NCBI GenBank assembly: GCA_030849465.1
Contig: JARVLF010000012.1
Coordinates: 62,001-126,000 of the forward strand
DNA: 64,000 bases
Direction: 5' to 3'
Source of the DNA: Moesziomyces globuligerus
Taxonomy: Eukaryota > Basidiomycota > Ustilaginomycetes > Ustilaginales > Ustilaginaceae
Notes under the pieces: model-generated
What the model was told of the DNA's origin: nothing
Seen by the model: only the letters and a program-made list of their open reading frames with translations
Databases searched by the model: none
Part shown: in pieces, positions 58,795-64,000 of the stretch
Position numbering within the stretch: position 1 is the first letter of the stretch
How the letters are laid out: each line of letters opens with the position of its first letter
Position numbers and translations under genes: made by a program

Positions 58795-61350
58795 ATGCAC
58801 AACATCGAGACTTCTCCACATGCTGAGCTCTCGACCACCGCAGCGCCGACCCAACTGCGACAGAGCCGCTCGTTGCCTAGCGATCGCTGTACTCCTGGTC
58901 GCACCGCAGTCCATCCTCACCACCACGGCGCTCCAGGGAGCTGCGTCGCTCGAACGGCACCCCTCTTCATCATGGTGGCTCCACGCATCTCGCTCAAGTT
59001 CTTGGGCACCTCGTCGATGCCCAACTCGACGCGCAACTATTCGTCGCTGCTGTTCAAGCTCGACAGCCACACGGTCATGGTCGACTGCGGCGAAGGCACG
59101 CAGCGCCAGCTCCGGTCCCGCTACGTCGGAGGCGAAGAGCGTCTTGCCAATCTCAGGACGATCCTCATCACTCATCTGCATGCCGACCACGTCCTCGGCC
59201 TCGTCCCCATGCTCATGTCCATCATGGGTCCGTCGGGTGCTCCTTCCCCTGCAGAGAGCGCAGCGCCGAGAGTCGAGATCTACGGTCCACCGGGGCTGCG
59301 CGCGCTCTTACGCACCACACTCTCGCTCTGCTATGCGCAGCTAAGTGGCAAGTACGTCGTGCACGAATTCGTCTGGCCTACGCCCGATCAGCTAGGCCCC
59401 GAGGCGCCGCATGCGCTGCAGAACCAGCCCGAGCGCACAATACCCGATATGCCACAGCACGAAGGCGAGGCTAGCGGAGGTCGCAATATCGCCATGGATC
59501 CGAGATCGTCGAGCTGGCCGCACTTCCTCTCCATCAAGTCCTCGCCCCAGGCTCCTGGCGTGCGGATCAGTGCCGCACCCATCTCGCATCGATGTCCGAC
59601 GCTGGCGTACGTGTTTGAGGAGGAGGCGAGAGCTGCACCCCTCGATCCCAGCGTCACCGAAGCGCTCAAGCGCAACGCTACGGCCTTGCAGGAACAGCGC
59701 GGCATCCGGCATCCACTTTCGCTCCTCTCCACCCTCACCGTTCAGCGTCGCTCCGTGCACCTACCGGACGGCACGGTGATCGACCCGCCGCCGCTGGTCT
59801 TTCCGGGACGCAAGGTGACCGTGATGGGCGACACGAGCGATGGCACTGGCGGCTTTTCAGAGGCGCAGCTGCGTTCGGGCTGCGGACTGCCCTCGCTCGC
59901 CTATGGCTCCGACGTGCTGGTCCACGAGAGCACCAACATCGCTCTCCCAGCCCATCTCAACAAGAACGGCAAACCCGACTCGCTCGGAGAGATCACGGCC
60001 AAGGCGAAGCTGCGCGGTCACTCGGTGCCACAGATCGCCGGGCAGTTCGCTGCACTCGTCAACGCTAAGCGCCTCATCCTCAACCACTTTTCCACAAAGT
60101 TCCCCAGCCCACCGCACTACCTGCTCGACACCGCCGGCACCAGCTCGGCGTCGGCACAGGCGGTGGAAATCGCAAGTCAAGGCTCGAATGGAAAGCAGCT
60201 GGGCGATCCGGAACGGCGCGCGCGCATCATGAAGGAGTTCGAGGTGCAGGCCTTGCAGGTATGGCAGCAGAGCAGCAAGGTGGGAGCGCAGCTCGAGACC
60301 TACTCGGCCTTTGATGGGTTTCACTTTGAAGTGCCAGCTCGAGACCAGGAGACGGAGCAGGCTCAGCAAGATGGTAACGATGTCTTCGCCAGACCATGGG
60401 AAGGAGCAGAGGACGAGACGAGCGGTGGGAACAGCCTGAAGCGCAAGCACGCCGAGCAGGTGGGTCTCGATGAGGACAAGGTGTGGAATCCGTCTCCCTT
60501 CCTGCTCGCGGCCGCGGGCACGCCAGCACCGCTGTACGCGATGATCCTGCTCAACTCGCCCCTCGATGCACGCCAGGTGGGGCATTTCCAGCGACTGTGG
60601 CGATCCGCCTCGTTGCGGTTGTGCGCCGATGGCGCCGCCAATCGACTGCTGGACACATTTGGCGCTGCTGCCTTCGACGAGGCAGGCGGCGGCGAGGGAG
60701 GTCTTGCTCTGCCACACGCCATCCTAGGAGATCTGGACTCGATCCGAGCGGAGACGCGACATTTTTTCGAGTCAAAGGGCGTCAAGGTGCACGAGCGGCC
60801 TTCGCAATACGCCACGGATCTGCAAAAGACGATCCAGGAGGTGGAAGACGTGGAAGCCGCATGTGCGGAGGGGGAGGAGCATACGCTGATCATCTACGGC
60901 GGGCTGGCGGGGCGCTTGGATCAGAGCGTACACACGCTGCACGTTCTATGGCAGCTTGCGCCGGGAGCTGCGGATCTGGGCAGCGTCGTGGATCCGGACT
61001 CGCCCAACGAGCGGGGCAATCGGCTCCGAAAGCGGCGACGGACGTTTGCGATCGGCGACGGCAGCGTCGCCTGGCTGCTCGGCCCGGGCAAGCACACGCT
61101 CCGGATGGCGCGCGAGGTGATGGGCAGGACGTGCGGCATCCTCCCCTTGGGCGTGGGCAATGCGGGCGCTAGCGTGACCACCAAGGGCCTCGAATGGAAC
61201 CTCGAGCGCGACTCGACCACGCTGGGCGGCTTCCTCTCGACCTCGAACCACGTGCATGACGCGGCGGGTACAGTCGAGATCGAGACCGACGAGCCCGTCT
61301 ACTGGACCGTCGAGCTGCGTCCGGACGACGAGTGCAATCTGATGGCCTGA
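58795..61350 (+). CDS. Fusion protein: short-type tRNase Z + thiamine pyrophosphokinase
   Basis: 851 aa in one uninterrupted frame. The tRNase Z part (about residues 65-480) has FLGTSSMP.STRN, VDCGEGTQRQLRSRY, the zinc motif THLHADHVLG, SHRCPTLAY, the GDT of VMGDTSDG, VHEST and LNHFSTKF, that is, all metal ligands of the ELAC1/short type. A polar linker (about 500-575) follows. The C-terminal part (about 580-851) is thiamine pyrophosphokinase: LLNSPLDA, CADGAANRLLD, AILGDLDSIR, YATDLQKTIQEVE, IYGGLAGRLDQS and ITTK-like VTTKGLEWNL. Both catalytic modules look complete. tRNase Z removes 3' trailers from pre-tRNA; TPK makes thiamine diphosphate. Start choice: ATG 58795 adds a basic, acid-poor leader (possible mitochondrial targeting), while ATG 58972 (MVAPRISLKFLG) starts exactly at the domain. 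Confidence 0.9.
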   Translation: MHNIETSPHAELSTTAAPTQLRQSRSLPSDRCTPGRTAVHPHHHGAPGSCVARTAPLFIMVAPRISLKFLGTSSMPNSTRNYSSLLFKLDSHTVMVDCGEGTQRQLRSRYVGGEERLANLRTILITHLHADHVLGLVPMLMSIMGPSGAPSPAESAAPRVEIYGPPGLRALLRTTLSLCYAQLSGKYVVHEFVWPTPDQLGPEAPHALQNQPERTIPDMPQHEGEASGGRNIAMDPRSSSWPHFLSIKSSPQAPGVRISAAPISHRCPTLAYVFEEEARAAPLDPSVTEALKRNATALQEQRGIRHPLSLLSTLTVQRRSVHLPDGTVIDPPPLVFPGRKVTVMGDTSDGTGGFSEAQLRSGCGLPSLAYGSDVLVHESTNIALPAHLNKNGKPDSLGEITAKAKLRGHSVPQIAGQFAALVNAKRLILNHFSTKFPSPPHYLLDTAGTSSASAQAVEIASQGSNGKQLGDPERRARIMKEFEVQALQVWQQSSKVGAQLETYSAFDGFHFEVPARDQETEQAQQDGNDVFARPWEGAEDETSGGNSLKRKHAEQVGLDEDKVWNPSPFLLAAAGTPAPLYAMILLNSPLDARQVGHFQRLWRSASLRLCADGAANRLLDTFGAAAFDEAGGGEGGLALPHAILGDLDSIRAETRHFFESKGVKVHERPSQYATDLQKTIQEVEDVEAACAEGEEHTLIIYGGLAGRLDQSVHTLHVLWQLAPGAADLGSVVDPDSPNERGNRLRKRRRTFAIGDGSVAWLLGPGKHTLRMAREVMGRTCGILPLGVGNAGASVTTKGLEWNLERDSTTLGGFLSTSNHVHDAAGTVEIETDEPVYWTVELRPDDECNLMA

Positions 61351-62059
61351 TGGCGATGCCAGTACCAACCGCCAGTCTGGCAGAGTCGCTTGCTTGCGTG
61401 CAGTGCGTGTCGGCTGGAGACATGGAGAAATACGACTTATGTTAGAGTTTGCCAAACTATTTCATTACGGTTGCTCGCCGCCGCGCTGGCAGGAAGAAGC
61501 TCGCAGGAAGAAGCTCGCAGGAAGAAGCGCGAAGCAGGGTTGAAAATGAGCAATACAAATCGCGCACGAGAGAGCTTTTGAATTGCAGCGCGCGCTTAGC
61601 GTGGCGTGTCGCTATTCAAACCAGCCAAGCGAAGCCGTTTTGGCGAGGCGGACGGACGTGCATGCGTGCGTGCGTGAGTGCGTGCGTGCGTGCGTTGGAG
61701 CGATGCGGTTGCGTTGCGTGTGCGGCTGAGTGCAGTTCAAGAGCAAAGGCCAGCAAGAAGAGGGTGCTCGTGCGCAACACTCAGACATGCCAGTGCGAGA
61801 GAACACCCTCTGCGCCAGCGCTGCACATGATCCCTCATCCAACCACCTGATCACCATCCTCTTCTTTGGCACCAAGCTTTTGCTGCCTCCCACACGCACA
61901 CATACGCGACTGCGTCTACGTATCTCGTTCGCTCGGAGCTCCCCCCGCATCGCACCTCCCGGTTGAAGCGCGCTGCTCGACCAAAAGGCCTTTCGGGCTT
62001 CTGCACCCCCACCACCTCCCCACAGCATCGCCACCATTTCGTCGGTCATCAACGCAAGT
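61351..62059. other. Intergenic region upstream of the septin gene
   Basis: 709 bp. A GCAGGAAGAAGCTC 14-mer repeat occurs near 61487-61530 and a (GTGC)n run at about 61659-61697. The DNA next to the septin ATG is C-rich. No gene seen. Confidence 0.5.
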
Positions 62060-63223
62060 ATGGCCTCGCGCCGTCGCGCGGCCAAGAAGGGCCAGTCGTT
62101 CTGCCTCATGGTCGTCGGCGCTTCCGGCACGGGCAAGACCACGTTTGTCAACACGCTCTGCGAATCCGAAGTCATCGGCCACAAGGTCAGCGACAACCCC
62201 GAGACCGCCCACATCGAGGAGGGCATCCGCATCAAGCCCGTCAACGTCGAGCTCGAGGAGGATGGTCAGCGCATCGGCCTCACCATCGTCGACACGCCCG
62301 GCTTCGGCGACAACATCGACAACGAATATGCGTAAGTCTTGGTCTCCTCTCGCCTCTCGACGTTGCCAACCTTGGTCGACGCGACGCTGACATGCCTCTC
62401 CTCTTTCCTCCACAGCTTCTCTGAGATCGTCGGCTTCCTCGAGCGACAGTACGACGACATTCTCGCCGAGGAGTCGCGAATCAAGCGAAACCCGCGATTC
62501 CGCGACAACCGCGTCCACGCCGTCCTCTACTTTATCACGCCCACCGGCCACTCGTTGCGCGAGATCGACATTGAGCTCATGCGCAGGCTCTCGCCGCGCG
62601 TCAACGTGATCCCCGTCATCGGCAAGGCCGACTCGATGACGCTCACCGAGAGGCAAGACTTTAAGAAGCGCATCATGGAGGACGTCGAGCACTACGGCAT
62701 CCCGGTCTACAACTTTCCCTACGACGTCGAGGAGGACGACGAGGAGACGATCGCCGACAACTCGGAGCTGCGCGGCCTCATGCCGTTTGCCATTGTCGGC
62801 TCCGAGGAGGACGTGGTGGTCAACGGCGAGCCGGTGCGTGCGCGCAAATACCCCTGGGGCATCGTCGAGGTGGACAACCCCAAGCACTCGGACTTTGCGC
62901 GCCTCCGATCCGCGCTGCTCATCACACATCTCAACGACCTCAAGGAGATCACGCACGACTTTCTCTACGAAAACTACCGCACCGAGAAGCTCTCGAGGAC
63001 CGTGCACAGCGACTACGCCGACACGTCGATCCCGGGCGAGGAGCTCGCCAACCAGTCGGTGCGCCTCAAGGAGGAGCAGCTCAAGCGCGAGGAGGACAAG
63101 CTCAAGGAGATCGAGCTCCGCGTGCAGCGCGAGATCCAGGAGAAGCGCCAGGAGCTCCTCGCAAAGGAGGAGAGCCTCAGGAACCTCGAATCGCGTCTGC
63201 AGGCCCAGAACATCAACGAGTAA
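62060..63223 (+). CDS. Septin GTPase (probably Cdc11/AspA type)
   Basis: Exons 62060..62331 and 62416..63223; 359 aa. P-loop GASGTGKTT (about 20-28), switch II DTPGFGD (about 79-85), then the exon junction in NEYAFSEIVGFLERQYDD. AKAD-equivalent GKAD (about 165), septin unique element YPWGIVEVDNP (about 240-250). The C-terminal coiled coil (about 295-359) is short: EEQLKREEDKLKEIELRVQR. The short coiled coil and the KAAKKGQS-like basic N-terminus with little extension fit the Cdc11 group, though this is inferred. It assembles with other septins into filaments at the bud neck and septum. The intron is 84 bp. Confidence 0.92.
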
Positions 63224-63438
63224 GCGCCGCGCTCGGTCAAGATTGTGCGTGTGCGCGCTCGATGCTGTACAGGTCTGCATCTTATTCAGCCGCTCTCCAG
63301 CGTGACTGCGAGCCAATTTCCACACTTGCTTTCGTTTGTTCTCACAGCGCGTGCGGCCTCGAGCCGCTTTGGTCTCGCAGTAGTGGGGGTGTGGGGGTCC
63401 GGGATTGCATTTGTGTCGATGTGAGCAGTGAAGGCGAC

Positions 63439-64000
63439 CTATTCGAGGCCGCGGGCCTTTCGCCAGGCGTGGATCCACTGGATGATGCGGTCGACGTTTT
63501 CCTCGACGTCGCCCGACTCCTGGCTTCGAAGCTCGACGATGGCCTCGGCCGGGTAGGAGGAGCGGGCGTCGTCGGCGACGACGCCCATGATCTCTGCCTC
63601 GTTATTCTCCTGAATCTTCTTGAGCGCATATCCTCTGTTGCATCCAACGGGAAACAAGTCAGTTCTGTGGTCCACTTGCTTTCGAAAGGGATGGGGCTTA
63701 CCGTTTTTCGAGACGTTGCCAGAGGACGGCATGGTCGCAGCGGAGCACGACGACCAGATCGGCCCAACGCTCTGGCCACACATCGCAGGTGTGCCAATCC
63801 AGGATCAATCCGCCCCTCTGCTCATCCTCGTCGGACTGTTGCTGTGCCTCTGCGGCTTCGGCCGGGTCAAAGTCGTCCGAGTCGAGCGGCTCGGGAGCCT
63901 TGGTGCCCGTCCAGGGCTCGAGGTGATCCAGCAGCTGGTCCTCGTTGACCTCGTAGCTCTGCCACTCCTCGAGATACTCGGTGTAGAAGCCCTCGCTCTT
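63439..64000 (-). CDS. FAP7: Fap7/AK6-type adenylate kinase-ATPase (5' part beyond window)
   Basis: Exons on the minus strand: (beyond 64000)..63702 and 63634..63439, 67 bp intron with CG|GTAAGC and CAACAG|A. The visible 165 C-terminal residues have the family blocks EVNEDQLLDHLEPW, GGLILDWHTCDVWPERW, DLVVVLRCDHAVLWQRLEKR|GY, KKIQENNEAEIM and the C-terminal NVDRIIQWIHAW. The N-terminal P-loop is outside the window. An acidic insert (DSDDFDPAEAAEAQQQ) lies between the second and third blocks. Fap7 acts in final 18S rRNA/40S maturation with Rps14. Convergent with the septin, 215 bp between stops. Confidence 0.9.

Overview
This is nuclear DNA from a fungus, most likely a smut-lineage basidiomycete (Ustilaginomycotina). 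That placement is inferred from GC- and C-ending codon use, short 60-125 bp introns with GTAAGT/GTGAGT donors and CTGAC branch points, many single-exon genes, long Ser/Pro/Ala-rich regions, and a gene set of fungal housekeeping proteins. It was not tested by a database search. I support 24 protein genes, two of them cut by the window ends. Several needed splicing to be worked out by hand: acetate kinase, RFC1, fructosamine-3-kinase, UBE2W-type E2, synaptobrevin, MAPEG protein, septin and Fap7.

Layout. 0-5 kb: the tail of an unknown gene, a long intergene with a hairpin cluster, acetate kinase and an SRPBCC-fold protein. 5-9 kb: a GPALPP1-like (DUF3752) protein and a WW/FF-domain protein, divergent from a 212 bp spacer. 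9-12 kb: a flavin monooxygenase and a cupin protein, divergent. 13-21 kb: a Pumilio RNA-binding protein followed by microsatellites, a long gene-poor stretch and one unknown protein. 21-36 kb: RFC1, RGP1, a steryl-ester-lipase-like hydrolase, a BET double-bromodomain protein and a membrane-anchored coiled-coil protein. 36-42.2 kb: a 6 kb gene-free, AT-richer island packed with inverted-repeat (MITE-like) elements, diverged repeats and a tRNA-derived relic. 42-49 kb: fructosamine-3-kinase with microexons, a short HUWE1/Tom1-like HECT ligase, a UBE2W-type E2 and ferrochelatase. 49-64 kb: synaptobrevin, MAPEG protein, CDCA7-type zinc finger protein, Dbf2-like kinase, Spc25, a tRNase Z-thiamine pyrophosphokinase fusion, a septin and Fap7/AK6.

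Themes. Genes for chromosome and cell-cycle work recur (RFC1, BET, CDCA7-like, Dbf2, Spc25, septin), as do genes for membrane traffic (RGP1, synaptobrevin). A ubiquitin E2 and a HECT E3 are divergently paired. The most unusual items are the tRNase Z-TPK fusion, a 3-nt and an 8-nt microexon that restore the conserved kinase motifs of fructosamine-3-kinase, the N-terminally short HUWE1-like HECT gene, and the MITE island beside them.
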